From Pollutimonas sp963706785 (GTDB lineage Bacteria > Pseudomonadota > Gammaproteobacteria > Burkholderiales > Burkholderiaceae_B), in assembly GCA_963706785.1 (NCBI GenBank), contig CAVPNJ010000002.1, positions 310,001-374,000 of the forward strand: a DNA stretch of 64,000 nucleotides. The letters run 5' to 3'. A model generated the notes under the pieces. That model was not told where the DNA came from and made no database searches. It worked only from the letters and a program-made list of their open reading frames with translations. Position numbers and translations under genes: made by a program. The number at the start of each line of letters is the position of its first letter. Position 1 is the first letter of the stretch. Positions 54,257 to 63,672 of this stretch are shown here, piece by piece.

Positions 54257-54880
54257 ATGAGGGTTTTCACATCGCTAACTTTAGTGCTTTTCATGGCCTG
54301 CCCACATACGGGTAGCGCGCAGGCAAGCTTAAAGGAACAGGATGTCCAGTTTCTGAAACAGGTGGCGCAATCGGGAATGCTGGAAACCCAAGCCAGCCAG
54401 CTGGCGCTCCAAGGCGCCGCCGAAGAAGATGTGAAGCAGTATGCGCAGGTAATGCTCACAGAGCATAAAAAAATCGACGACGACCTCCAAGCCTTGGCCC
54501 GCGCGCACGACCTCAAGTTGCCGACTGAGCTCGAGGGTAAATTCCGCGATACATTGGCCGATCTCCAACGAGAACGAGGTGCCGAATTCGATCGGCGCTA
54601 TATTTATGATGTCGCAATCGGCGCACATGAAGACGCCATTGAGCTCTCCAAACGGATAGCTCGAGAAACACAGATGCAGGACATCAACACGTTCGCGGAA
54701 AAGTCCGTGAAGGTAATGCAGCAGCATCTGGATCGCGCTAAAAATATTGCCAAGAATCGCAAGACAGACAAAGCAACACCCTCTAATACCTTGCCGTCGG
54801 GCCAGCCCAAACCGCAGGGCACGCAACCCACGATGGAGGGAGAACCTGGAACGCCCGAAAAAGCAGCAGGAACGCAGTGA
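54257..54880 (+). CDS. DUF4142 domain exported protein
   Basis: A 207-residue protein with an N-terminal signal sequence (cleavage plausible after TGSAQA). A ferritin-like four-helix DUF4142 domain follows (about residues 28-160), with KEQDVQFLKQVAQSGMLETQ, YAQVMLTEHKKIDDDLQALA and RRYIYDVAIGAHEDAIELSK. The low-complexity tail is rich in Pro, Thr and Gly. The family is periplasmic or outer-membrane and linked to stress; its function is unknown. It lies just upstream of the dehydrogenase operon and may or may not belong to it. Confidence 0.85.
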   Translation: MRVFTSLTLVLFMACPHTGSAQASLKEQDVQFLKQVAQSGMLETQASQLALQGAAEEDVKQYAQVMLTEHKKIDDDLQALARAHDLKLPTELEGKFRDTLADLQRERGAEFDRRYIYDVAIGAHEDAIELSKRIARETQMQDINTFAEKSVKVMQQHLDRAKNIAKNRKTDKATPSNTLPSGQPKPQGTQPTMEGEPGTPEKAAGTQ

Positions 54881-54930
54881 GTTCGGAAGAGCGACGATGA
54901 TTCATCCAGTTTAGCGACAAGGAGAGGCTC

Positions 54931-55479
54931 GTGGCAGAACAAACAGACGCCCAAGCAGGCATCGAGGGGGGCACTATGCCCGACTCTAACCATCCAGTGA
55001 ACGAGCGACGTCGCCAGATTCTCGGCGGCCTTCTTACCGCTTACACAGCAACATTGATTCCCTTTGCTGTGGCGCAACCCATAGAAAACGATGAGCAAGG
55101 CTCCTTCCTCGCTTTGTCCGCCATCCTTGTTGGCCGTCAATCCCTTGATAAAGCACTGGCTAAGCGTTTCTACGATGGGCTTATCGCTGAGGACAATGGT
55201 TTCGCGGCTGCGGCTAAATCTTTGCTGACGCTCATCAATCAACAGCAGCTAGACCCGATGGCACTCCAGGCCGCGCTCGATAGCGCGCATCCGGAACTCG
55301 CCCGGCTACCGAGGCGCATTGTGCGGGCATGGTATGTCGGCGTTGTCGGAGAGGGCATCAACGAACGGTGCCTCGCGTACGAAAATACATTGATGAATGA
55401 GGTCGTCAAGAAGGAGTTGCGTCCGCCCACTTACGCATACGGCGCGCCGGGAAGTTGGTCAGAGCCACCCACTACCTGA
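54931..55479 (+). CDS. Membrane-bound dehydrogenase small (gamma) subunit, Tat-signal type
   Basis: A 182-residue protein resembling the small subunit of membrane-bound FAD-dependent gluconate/sorbitol-type dehydrogenases. The twin-arginine stretch NERRRQILGGLLTA starts near residue 26, so it probably carries the complex through the Tat system. The rest is helical, with FLALSAILVGRQSLDKALAK and VRAWYVGVVGEG. The start is GTG at 54931 with AAGGAGAG upstream; a later in-frame ATG (TMPDSN) is an alternative. The GMC subunit and cytochrome follow. Confidence 0.82.
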   Translation: MAEQTDAQAGIEGGTMPDSNHPVNERRRQILGGLLTAYTATLIPFAVAQPIENDEQGSFLALSAILVGRQSLDKALAKRFYDGLIAEDNGFAAAAKSLLTLINQQQLDPMALQAALDSAHPELARLPRRIVRAWYVGVVGEGINERCLAYENTLMNEVVKKELRPPTYAYGAPGSWSEPPTT

Positions 55480-55544
55480 TATTTATTCAGGTCGGTGCAT
55501 GCCCCCGGCACTTCATACTCAAACCGTAATGTAGCGAGGTTGTA

Positions 55545-57188
55545 ATGGCTGAATCGTTGTCTGCTGAATATGTTGTTGTTGGCTCGGGAATTTGTGGTGC
55601 CCTAACTGCCCGGCGGCTGGCCCTCCAGGGCGCGTCGGTATTGATGCTGGAGGCCGGACCACGCGTAACGTTGGGCGAATTCGTTGCCCGGTTTCGGAAT
55701 GCCACGCGCCGCAGCGATTGGATGGCGCCGTACCCGCCTACCGACTGGGCGCCGCATCCTGTGTACAAGCCTGTCAGCAATGACTATCTTGTTCAGGCCG
55801 GGCCTTATCCCTACGATGCCGAGTACATACGTGTCGTCGGCGGTACAACATGGCATTGGGCGGCGCATGCCTGGCGCATGGTGCCCAATGACATGCGTAT
55901 CCGGAGCCTTTACGACCGCGGGGTGGATTGGCCGTTCAGTTATGACGACCTCGATCCTTTTTACCAGGAGGCGGAAGAGCTCATGGGCGTTTCAGGTTTG
56001 CCTAACACGGGATCACCCCGCAGCAAGCCTTTTCCCTTGGAGCCCGTTGCGGAGGTTTGGGCCATGCGCCGACTGCGTGAGCGACTGGCCGTCGGAGGCT
56101 ATGAAGTCGTCGGCAACACGACCGCCCGAAATAGTCGCGGTTATCACGGGCGCCCACCCTGCTGCGGTAACAACAGTTGCCAGCCGATTTGCCCTATCGA
56201 TGCGCAGTATCACGGTGGCATCGCAGTGGACGCCGCCGAAGCGGTGGGCGTAAAACTTGTGGAAAATGCCGTCGTCTATAAACTCGAACACGACGAAAAC
56301 GGTCGCATTCAGGCCCTGCATTATTACGACCCGAACAAGCTTACGCATCGAGTGACCGGCAAGGTATTCATTTTGGCGGCCAACGCGATAGAAACCGCCA
56401 AGCTGCTATTGCTTTCGGCGAGCGATAAGTTTCCACATGGCCTTGCCAATGGCTCCGACAATGTCGGCAGGCACCTGATGGATCACCCTAGCACATCGTT
56501 GACCTTCGACGCAGACGAGCCGGTCTGGCTTGGGCGCGGTCCGCAAAGCCCGAGCTCCATCAATGCCTTTCGCGATGGCGAGTTCCGTCGGGACTATTCC
56601 CCTTACCGACTCGATTTCACGAATATTTCTCGTGTGTTCGGTGCCGCCGAGCAGTTGATCTCCGAAGGCGTGTACGGCGCGGAACTGGAAAAACAGTTGC
56701 GCTATCGTGCTGCGCATGAAATGAATGTCAAGAATGTGCTCGAAGTGCTGCCCGTCCCGGAAAACCGTGTAACGCTGGCGGATGAGAAGGATTGGCTGGG
56801 CCTGCCGCGGCCCCGCGTTAGCTATCGTATTGACGACTATACGAGGAAAGGCGCCGAGGTTTCGAAAAATGATTTCGCGCGTATCGCCGAACTCATGGGT
56901 GGCACTAACCTGCGCTATACCAAAGACGGGTTCTTCGCCAATAATCAGCATATTTGCGGCACGCTCATGATGGGCCTCGATCCGAGGACATCAGTGACCG
57001 ACGAGTTTGGCAGGGCCCACGACCATGAAAACCTTTATATGGTTGGCACGGGCGTATTGCCTACTGCTGGGACCTGCAATTCCACTGAAACAGCAGTTGC
57101 AGTTGCCTTACGGACGGCGCACCACATTTTGCCGCTTAAATCGGCAATAGACCCGCTGGCACCCAACGCCGTGGTCGCGCAATCCTGA
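55545..57188 (+). CDS. GMC-family FAD dehydrogenase, catalytic (large) subunit
   Basis: A 547-residue flavoprotein of the glucose-methanol-choline family. It has the FAD Rossmann motif VVGSGICGALTARRLALQG (about residues 11-29), EYIRVVGGTTWHWAAHAWR, a Cys-rich segment (PPCCGNNSCQPICPIDAQY) typical of gluconate/sorbitol/fructose dehydrogenase large subunits (possibly an iron-sulfur ligand set), and the C-terminal catalytic NQHICGTLMMG and NSTETAVAVALRTA. It has no signal of its own, so it is probably exported with the Tat-type small subunit. The substrate (sugar, sugar acid or alcohol) is not decidable. Confidence 0.88.
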   Translation: MAESLSAEYVVVGSGICGALTARRLALQGASVLMLEAGPRVTLGEFVARFRNATRRSDWMAPYPPTDWAPHPVYKPVSNDYLVQAGPYPYDAEYIRVVGGTTWHWAAHAWRMVPNDMRIRSLYDRGVDWPFSYDDLDPFYQEAEELMGVSGLPNTGSPRSKPFPLEPVAEVWAMRRLRERLAVGGYEVVGNTTARNSRGYHGRPPCCGNNSCQPICPIDAQYHGGIAVDAAEAVGVKLVENAVVYKLEHDENGRIQALHYYDPNKLTHRVTGKVFILAANAIETAKLLLLSASDKFPHGLANGSDNVGRHLMDHPSTSLTFDADEPVWLGRGPQSPSSINAFRDGEFRRDYSPYRLDFTNISRVFGAAEQLISEGVYGAELEKQLRYRAAHEMNVKNVLEVLPVPENRVTLADEKDWLGLPRPRVSYRIDDYTRKGAEVSKNDFARIAELMGGTNLRYTKDGFFANNQHICGTLMMGLDPRTSVTDEFGRAHDHENLYMVGTGVLPTAGTCNSTETAVAVALRTAHHILPLKSAIDPLAPNAVVAQS

Positions 57189-57205
57189 GCCAACAAGGGG
57201 TATAC

Positions 57206-58687
57206 ATGAAACTGACCCTTAGATACGGCGCCCGGTTCACCGCGCTGGTAACGACATGTGTGCTCGTGGGGCTTAATGCGGCCCATAGTGCGAAGTCGGC
57301 CGAGGCAAACCCAATCAGCGTGGCAGCCCAGGTAAACGCGGTGGAAAAACCTGCCCAGGCCACCGGCGACAACGACCAGCTGATAAAAAAAGGTGAATAC
57401 CTGGCGACGGCCGGGGACTGTATCGCCTGCCACACAACCTCGCAGGGGAAGCCGTTCGCGGGCGGCCTGGTGATGCCCACGCCGGTGGGCAATATCATCT
57501 CGACCAATATAACGCCGTCAAAAACGCACGGAATTGGCAACTATACGCTTGAGGATTTCACACGCGCCATGCGAAAAGGTCAGGGTCCTGATGGCAAGCA
57601 CTTTTATCCGGCCATGCCGTATACCTCTTACGCCTTGGTAACGGACGAAGATATCAAGGCGATGTACGCCTATTTCATGAGTAAGGTCGAGCCGGTCGAT
57701 ACTTCACCTGCGAAAACGGAACTGCCTTTCCCCTTCAATATTCGAGCCTCTATGGCCGTCTGGAATGCAATATTTCTTGAAACAGACGCCTACCAGCCGG
57801 TTCCCGACAAGGGTGAGGTCTGGAATCGCGGGGCCTACCTCACACGCGGTTTGGCGCACTGTTCGGCCTGTCATACGCCGCGCAACTCTTTGATGGCAGA
57901 GAAAGGCGACAGCGAATTGGCTGGCGCCAGTATCGGCCCTTGGTATGCGCCCAACATCACATCCGATAAGATCAGCGGCATTGGTAGCTGGACGACTGAC
58001 GAGCTTATTGCCTATATGAGCACCGGCCGCGCGCATGGCAAATCACAAGCGGCGGGCCCCATGGCCGAAGCCATTGACTACAGCCTTCAGCACTTGAACA
58101 AGGACGACCTGAACGCCATCGCCGTTTATCTGAAAAGCGTGCCCGCCGTGCGCCTTGATGGGGAAGACAAGCCCGCATACGATCGGGGCGCGCCCTATCA
58201 AGAGCTGGCTCAGCTGAGGGGTACTTCGCTACCTAAGGATCTCAACCTCATGACCGGCGCCCAGCTTTATGACGCGCAATGCGCCAGCTGCCACCAGGCC
58301 GAGGGTGAAGGCAGTCGGGGGTTACCTTCGCTATTTCACAACTCCGCCGTCGGAAGATTGAATACGAATAACTTGGTCATGGCGATTCTAGAAGGTGTGA
58401 CGCGAGGCTACGGCACTAACGAAGAAGGCAAGACCATGCCTGCCTACCGGAATACTTTGAGCGATACGCAAATTGCCAATTTGGGCACCTACGTGGTGCA
58501 GCACTTCGGCAACCCGAACGCGACCGTGACTAAAGAACAAGTTGCCCAGCTGCGTGGCGGAGGCGCTACTGGATTGGACCCGGTGAAGCTCGCGCGGATT
58601 GCAATCGCTATCGGCGTGGTTGTGGCGGTTCTAATGCTGGCCGCCTTTGTCTTGGCTAGGCGGCGCAGGCGTAGCAACAGGTATTAA
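57206..58687 (+). CDS. Triheme cytochrome c subunit of the membrane-bound dehydrogenase
   Basis: A 493-residue exported cytochrome. A signal peptide precedes three c-type haem motifs, CIACH at residues 72-76, CSACH at 219-223 and CASCH at 359-363. A C-terminal membrane anchor (ARIAIAIGVVVAVLMLAAFVLA, about residues 464-486) is followed by an Arg-rich tail. This matches the cytochrome subunit of gluconate 2-dehydrogenase and related complexes, which pass electrons from FAD to ubiquinone. It lies 17 bases after the GMC gene, in the same operon. Confidence 0.93.
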   Translation: MKLTLRYGARFTALVTTCVLVGLNAAHSAKSAEANPISVAAQVNAVEKPAQATGDNDQLIKKGEYLATAGDCIACHTTSQGKPFAGGLVMPTPVGNIISTNITPSKTHGIGNYTLEDFTRAMRKGQGPDGKHFYPAMPYTSYALVTDEDIKAMYAYFMSKVEPVDTSPAKTELPFPFNIRASMAVWNAIFLETDAYQPVPDKGEVWNRGAYLTRGLAHCSACHTPRNSLMAEKGDSELAGASIGPWYAPNITSDKISGIGSWTTDELIAYMSTGRAHGKSQAAGPMAEAIDYSLQHLNKDDLNAIAVYLKSVPAVRLDGEDKPAYDRGAPYQELAQLRGTSLPKDLNLMTGAQLYDAQCASCHQAEGEGSRGLPSLFHNSAVGRLNTNNLVMAILEGVTRGYGTNEEGKTMPAYRNTLSDTQIANLGTYVVQHFGNPNATVTKEQVAQLRGGGATGLDPVKLARIAIAIGVVVAVLMLAAFVLARRRRRSNRY

Positions 58688-58705
58688 GATAGCACTGGAG
58701 TTGCC

Positions 58706-59374
58706 ATGATCAGCGTTGAAACCTTTGTGGGCGCAGTCGACTTAGGGGCCACCTTTGTTTTCGCGATCAGCGGGGCAGCCGCTGCGGTCCATCGCCGGCT
58801 CGACATATTTGGTATCCTCGTCCTCTCTTTCGTGGCGGGGAATTTCGGTGGAATCAGCCGCGACCTACTAATCGGCGCGGTGCCGCCAGCGGCCCTGTCA
58901 GAAGGACGATACTTGCTGGTTTCCGTTCTGGCCGGACTCGTTATTTTTTTCTGGTACGCCGGCATTGATAAGCTGCGCAGTCCAGTGCTTCTCTTCGATG
59001 CCGTGGGGCTGTCGCTCTTCGCAGTCGCCGGTGCGCAAAAGGCAATCGAGTTCGGGCTTAATCCGGTAATGGCAGCCCTTCTGGGCATGTTGACCGGCAT
59101 CGGTGGGGGGATGACGCGTGATGTCCTGCTCACCGAGATCCCACAGGTCCTGCGTTCAGATCTCTACGCCGTTGCGGCACTCGCCGGTGCTTCCATAGTC
59201 GTTATCGGAGATGTTCTCGGGCTGCCTTACGGTTACTCTGCCCTGACGGGGGCGGCTTTGTGCTTTGCTCTTCGATTCATGGCCATTAGGCATGGCTGGC
59301 ATTTGCCAATTGCGCATCTGTCGGCGCGAGAACGTGTGGAAAGTGGCCCTTCGAATGACAGCGAACCGCACTGA
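58706..59374 (+). CDS. Trimeric intracellular cation channel (TRIC/YadS) family protein
   Basis: A 222-residue seven-helix membrane protein. The two glycine-rich repeats VAGNFGGISRDLLIG and LTGIGGGMTRDVLLTEIPQVLR, and the N-terminal LGATFVFAISGAAAAVHRRLD, are TRIC/UPF0126 hallmarks. Prokaryotic TRIC homologues form K+-permeable trimers; some family members are linked to amino-acid transport. It lies 18 bases downstream of the cytochrome gene, so it may belong to the operon. Confidence 0.9.
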   Translation: MISVETFVGAVDLGATFVFAISGAAAAVHRRLDIFGILVLSFVAGNFGGISRDLLIGAVPPAALSEGRYLLVSVLAGLVIFFWYAGIDKLRSPVLLFDAVGLSLFAVAGAQKAIEFGLNPVMAALLGMLTGIGGGMTRDVLLTEIPQVLRSDLYAVAALAGASIVVIGDVLGLPYGYSALTGAALCFALRFMAIRHGWHLPIAHLSARERVESGPSNDSEPH

Positions 59375-59450
59375 ATGATGACGAAGGGCCGCCGAGGTTA
59401 GCGTCTATATCAAGCTGGTGCCAGGTGATTTGACCTGGCGAAGTCCTGAT

Positions 59451-60431
59451 TTATTCGATCTTGATCCCGGCAGTTTTCACTACTTTGGCCCAACTGTCGA
59501 CCTGAGTGCTCATCCAGCTACTGAATTCGTCAGGCGTCATTTTGATCGGCTCCGCACCTAATGTCGACAGCTTTTCCTGTACTTCCGGTAGTTCGATTAT
59601 TTTGCTTATTTCGGTATGAAGCTTTTCGATTATTGGCTTTGGCGTGCCGGCTGGGGCCAGAACACCCTGCCAGCTTCCGGTTAAGAAACCGGGGATCATT
59701 TCGCTGACGGTCGGGACGTCGGGTAGCTGCGCCAGTCGCTTGCTGCTGGTTACGGCCAAGAGCTTGATTTTGCCGCTTTTCACATGTGGATAAGTGGCGA
59801 CCATGCCGTTCATTGTGGCGTCGACCTGTCCGCCCACAAGATCCGTCAAAGCCTGGGCTCCGCCTTTGTACGGAATGTAGTTCCATTCGATTCCGCTTTT
59901 CTGCGCGAATAACACTCCTGCGAGGTGCGTCGCGCTGCCTATACCCGCCGCCGCGGCGAAGTTCACCTTGCCTTTATTGTCTTTGGCATAGGCGGCAAAT
60001 TCTTCCTGAGTTTTGACGGGCAGTGAGTTCGTGGTGACGAGCAAGTGTGGCGAATAGGCCAGCATCGAAACAGGGGCCAAGTCCTTGATAGGATCAAAGG
60101 GTAAGGAGGGATAAACGCTAGGGCTGATAGTGAGATTGCCGAGATCTAGCAACACAAGGGTGTAGCCGTCGGGCTGCGACCGAACGACATAATCGGCGCC
60201 AATGTTTCCGCCAGCGCCTGCACGGTTTTCAACTACAACGGTTTGACCCAGGGCTTTGCCCAATTTGTCGCCGACCAGCCTGCCCAGCACATCTGAGGTG
60301 CCTCCAGCAGGAAAAGGGATAACCAGTTTAATTGGCTTGTTCGGAAAGTTCGCGGCGCCGGATTGAGCAAATGCCGGAACAGCGAAGGCAGTAAGGCAGC
60401 AAGCAGCGATAGCGGTTTTTATAAGCTTCAT
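59451..60431 (-). CDS. Bug-family (TTT) periplasmic substrate-binding protein
   Basis: A 326-residue binding protein with a Sec signal (AAFC/AFAVPAFAQS end near residue 24) and the Bug fold. It has FPNKPIKLVIPFPAGGTSDVLGRLVGDKL, VVENRAGAGGNIGADYVVRS, and NYIPYKGGAQALTDLVGGQVDA. Bug proteins capture carboxylates such as citrate, tricarballylate or aromatic acids, some for TctAB transporters. No tctA/tctB is adjacent, as is usual for the expanded Bug family in Alcaligenaceae. The FadR-type gene upstream on the same strand is a candidate regulator. Confidence 0.92.
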   Translation of the reverse strand: MKLIKTAIAACCLTAFAVPAFAQSGAANFPNKPIKLVIPFPAGGTSDVLGRLVGDKLGKALGQTVVVENRAGAGGNIGADYVVRSQPDGYTLVLLDLGNLTISPSVYPSLPFDPIKDLAPVSMLAYSPHLLVTTNSLPVKTQEEFAAYAKDNKGKVNFAAAAGIGSATHLAGVLFAQKSGIEWNYIPYKGGAQALTDLVGGQVDATMNGMVATYPHVKSGKIKLLAVTSSKRLAQLPDVPTVSEMIPGFLTGSWQGVLAPAGTPKPIIEKLHTEISKIIELPEVQEKLSTLGAEPIKMTPDEFSSWMSTQVDSWAKVVKTAGIKIE

Positions 60432-60601
60432 GTCGTCCTTTTTTGGGCGCTACCCGGTGTGGCAAGAGACATTCGGTGCTGACGGTCTACCTGCATAACC
60501 TGTTAGCGGACCAGCTCCTTTAGTTAGTTTATTTATACGAGGCGGGCGCGGCTGCACCGCCTTGCTGAGTTGTATTCGCAGATATCATAAACATCTGTCA
60601 G

Positions 60602-60612
60602 TTGTCAGACAA
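60602..60612. promoter_or_regulatory. FadR/GntR-type operator candidate TTGTCAGACAA
   Basis: Perfect fit to the FadR-subfamily pattern TnGTnnnACnA. It lies between the FadR-type gene and the Bug gene, about 170 bp upstream of the latter. A half-matching site, TTGTCTTATAA, is at 61442-61452 between the regulator and pckG. The remaining sequence of 60432-60656 shows nothing else clear. Confidence 0.6.
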
Positions 60613-60656
60613 GCAAATATTTACGAGGGATTGCGACAGCAGGCCGTAGCGGCGGT

Positions 60657-61400
60657 CTATTGGTGTTTTGCGATTTCGCTCGCCGACTGCAAACGTGCGC
60701 GGCTGTTGCTAAGGTGAAGCCGCATAGCTGCTCGAGAGACCTCGGCATCCTGAAGGGCGATTGCCTGGTATATGGCTTGGTGCTCGCGATGCACACTTTG
60801 CAGATAAGCCGTTTGGGCCTGCGTACCAGTTTTGAACATTTCGATTTGTGCGCGCGGAATTGCCATCATGCCTAAATAAGCAAAGAGCTCCATAAAGTAA
60901 CGGTTGCCGGTTGCTTGGGCGATCTCTTGATGAAAGCGAAAATCCGCGTCTATCGCGTCGTCCTTAGCGTCGATATCGCGCGCCATGAGTTCAAGGGCAT
61001 TGCGTAAATTACCTAAGTGCTCGTCAGTGCGACGTAGCGCCGCAAGCGCTGCAGCTTCAGACTCCAGGCTGATGCGCAGTTCAAGCAGATTAATTATTTC
61101 TTTCACGGTACCGAGTTCTTCAGCATCGATGAGAAAGGGCGTTGCTGCGGGCGGTTCAAGCACAAATACGCCGACGCCCTGCCGGGAGGTTACCAATCCC
61201 GAACTTTTAAGGCTTGAGACAGCCTCGCGCACGACTGTGCGGCTGACGCCGTACGACGCCACCATCTCGTACTCGCTGGGCAGTTTGTCGCCGGGTCTTA
61301 GTTCGCCGCGCGCGATACGTTCGGTTAGGCTTTTGGCCACCTGTACGGAAAGACTCTGCGGCCGTTGCACTGAAACGGAAGGACGGAAAAGGGTGGCCAT
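60657..61400 (-). CDS. FadR-subfamily GntR transcriptional regulator
   Basis: A 247-residue regulator with an N-terminal winged helix (LTERIARGELRPGDKLPSEYEMV, SYGVSRTVVREAVSSLKSSG, RQGVGVFVLEPP) and a C-terminal FCD ligand domain with ELRISLESEAAALAALRRTD, DADFRFHQEIAQATGN and HREHQAIYQAIALQDAEVSRAAMRLHL (metal-ligand His/Asp positions). FCD regulators typically sense carboxylic acids. It is divergent from pckG and upstream of the Bug gene; both are plausible targets. Confidence 0.92.
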   Translation of the reverse strand: MATLFRPSVSVQRPQSLSVQVAKSLTERIARGELRPGDKLPSEYEMVASYGVSRTVVREAVSSLKSSGLVTSRQGVGVFVLEPPAATPFLIDAEELGTVKEIINLLELRISLESEAAALAALRRTDEHLGNLRNALELMARDIDAKDDAIDADFRFHQEIAQATGNRYFMELFAYLGMMAIPRAQIEMFKTGTQAQTAYLQSVHREHQAIYQAIALQDAEVSRAAMRLHLSNSRARLQSASEIAKHQ

Positions 61401-61627
61401 TGCGAATTAAGAAAAGGGACTTCCTGATTGTAGCTGTCTGCTTGTCTTATAACATAGCAGGCACCCGGCCTAACGCACTAGCAGACGCTTTTGAGTTTAG
61501 GCTTTAGAATGCCCCATTGATATTGCTCAATCGCGCACGGATCTTGCTTGTCGATCCCAGGCCGCTGCCCATAACCCGCACCCCTGCAACTCATGGTGCG
61601 ATATGGCTCAACACGGAGATTAATTCC

Positions 61628-63472
61628 ATGAATGCTGTCCCCAGCCACAATCTTTCAACGGAACTGAATGCACCTAGCTGGGTGCAGCACTCGCGCCTAC
61701 TGGCGTGGGTGAAAGATATTGCAGTGCTCACCCAGCCGGATCGCATCGAGTGGTGCGACGGATCGCAGGAAGAATATGACAGGCTGTGTAATTTGATGGT
61801 GGAATCCGGCACTTTGCGTCGACTGAATCCTGCCAAACGGCCAAACTCGTATTTGGCGTGGTCTGATCCCAGCGACGTCGCGCGGGTGGAAGACCGGACG
61901 TTTATCTGTTCTGAAAAGGAAGAGGACGCCGGCCCCACGAATAACTGGACGGATCCTGCTGTCATGCGCGAGACGCTAAACGGCCTATTCGCGGGCTGTA
62001 TGCGCGGTCGTACTTTGTACGTGATACCTTTTTCGATGGGACCGCTTGGCTCACCGATTGCTCATATCGGTGTAGAGCTCTCCGATTCACCCTATGTTGT
62101 GGTCAATATGCGGCTCATGACGCGCATGGGTCGAAAGGTGTACGACGTATTAGGACGGGATGGCGAATTTGTTCCCTGTGTGCATTCCGTAGGTAAGCCG
62201 CTCGCGGCGGGCGAGGCTGATGTCGCCTGGCCATGCAACGACAGCAAGTACATTGTGCATTATCCGGAATCGCGCGAAATATGGTCATTCGGTTCGGGCT
62301 ATGGGGGCAACGCGTTGCTGGGCAAGAAGTGTTTTGCCCTACGTATCGCCTCTACCATGGGCTTCGATCAAGATTGGTTGGCGGAACATATGTTGATTCT
62401 TGGCGTCACCACGCCGCAAGGCAAAAAGCTGCACTTCGCGGCGGCGTTTCCTTCGGCTTGCGGAAAAACCAATTTTTCCATGATGATTCCCCCGGCATCC
62501 CTTCCGGGCTGGAAGATTACAACCATTGGTGACGACATCGCCTGGATCAAGCCCGGCGCAGATGGTCGCCTGTATGCCATCAACCCGGAAGCCGGTTACT
62601 TCGGCGTAGCGCCCGGCACCAACGAAAAGACCAACTTCAACTGCATGGCTTCATTGCGCGAGAACGTAATATTCACCAACGTCGCGCTCACAGACGAGGG
62701 CGACGTCTGGTGGGAAGGAATGAGTCAGGAACCTGAACATTGTATTGATTGGCAAGGCAAGGACTGGACGCCTGGCTGTGGTCGCAAAGCGGCGCATCCC
62801 AATGCGCGATTTACTGTGGCTGCTGTACAAAATCCTGTCATCGATCCCGAATGGGACAATCCAGAGGGTGTAGCAATCGATGCTTTCATTTTTGGCGGTC
62901 GACGTTCCAGCACCGTTCCGTTGGTAACGGAAGCTCGTAGCTGGCTTGACGGCGTATATATGGCCGCAACTATGGGATCGGAAACCACTGCAGCGGCCGC
63001 CGGAGAACAGGGTGTCGTGCGTCGCGATCCGTTCGCCATGTTGCCATTCTGCGGCTACAACATGAGCTCTTATTTCGCTCATTGGCTGGATCTGGGCAGC
63101 AAGCTGCAGGCTGCAGGAGCAAGGTTACCCTCTGTCTACTGCGTCAACTGGTTCCAGACCGACGCCGAGGGGCAGTTTATCTGGCCCGGATTCGGTGAAA
63201 ATATGCGGGTGCTTAAATGGATGGTCGAGCGCATCGAGGGCGAAGCACAAGGCGAAGACAACCTATTCGGAGTTACGCCGCGCTACGAGGACCTTACATG
63301 GGACGGCCTTGACTTCGACGCCGAAAAGTACCGCAGCATCACCGGGATCGATCAAGCTGCATGGCGTACAGAACTTGCTTTGCACGCCGAGCTCTTCGAA
63401 AAGCTCAAACAGCGGCTTCCGTCGGAATTGTCTGCCTTACATGCGCGTTTGCAAAATCGCTTGGACGGTTAA
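61628..63472 (+). CDS. pckG: Phosphoenolpyruvate carboxykinase (GTP)
   Basis: Converts oxaloacetate to PEP with GTP in gluconeogenesis. The 614-residue protein has the GTP-PEPCK P-loop FPSACGKTNFSM (about residues 273-284), RMGRKVYDVLG, GSGYGGNALLGKKCFALRIAS, IAWIKPGADGRLYAINPEAGYFGVAPGT, and the C-terminal NWFQTDAEGQFIWPGFGENMRV. The start at 61628 matches the family; an upstream in-frame ORF from 61517 is an extension. The GTP form, rather than the ATP form, fits this bacterial group. Confidence 0.97.
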   Translation: MNAVPSHNLSTELNAPSWVQHSRLLAWVKDIAVLTQPDRIEWCDGSQEEYDRLCNLMVESGTLRRLNPAKRPNSYLAWSDPSDVARVEDRTFICSEKEEDAGPTNNWTDPAVMRETLNGLFAGCMRGRTLYVIPFSMGPLGSPIAHIGVELSDSPYVVVNMRLMTRMGRKVYDVLGRDGEFVPCVHSVGKPLAAGEADVAWPCNDSKYIVHYPESREIWSFGSGYGGNALLGKKCFALRIASTMGFDQDWLAEHMLILGVTTPQGKKLHFAAAFPSACGKTNFSMMIPPASLPGWKITTIGDDIAWIKPGADGRLYAINPEAGYFGVAPGTNEKTNFNCMASLRENVIFTNVALTDEGDVWWEGMSQEPEHCIDWQGKDWTPGCGRKAAHPNARFTVAAVQNPVIDPEWDNPEGVAIDAFIFGGRRSSTVPLVTEARSWLDGVYMAATMGSETTAAAAGEQGVVRRDPFAMLPFCGYNMSSYFAHWLDLGSKLQAAGARLPSVYCVNWFQTDAEGQFIWPGFGENMRVLKWMVERIEGEAQGEDNLFGVTPRYEDLTWDGLDFDAEKYRSITGIDQAAWRTELALHAELFEKLKQRLPSELSALHARLQNRLDG

Positions 63473-63672
63473 GGTTTTAGGGCGGGGCACGATTCTTGCC
63501 TTTATTAGAGCTGATGAATTGGAGCCCCTAATTAGCATATACCCCTACTTTCGCGAAACTTTCATCAAAACAGGGTATCTTGAGGGTCAGCCTGGGTTTT
63601 AAACCCTTTCTTTAATCAGGGATGACCCAGTTCGAAATCGTTTTCTACGATAGTTTTGATTGTGAGGCTAGT

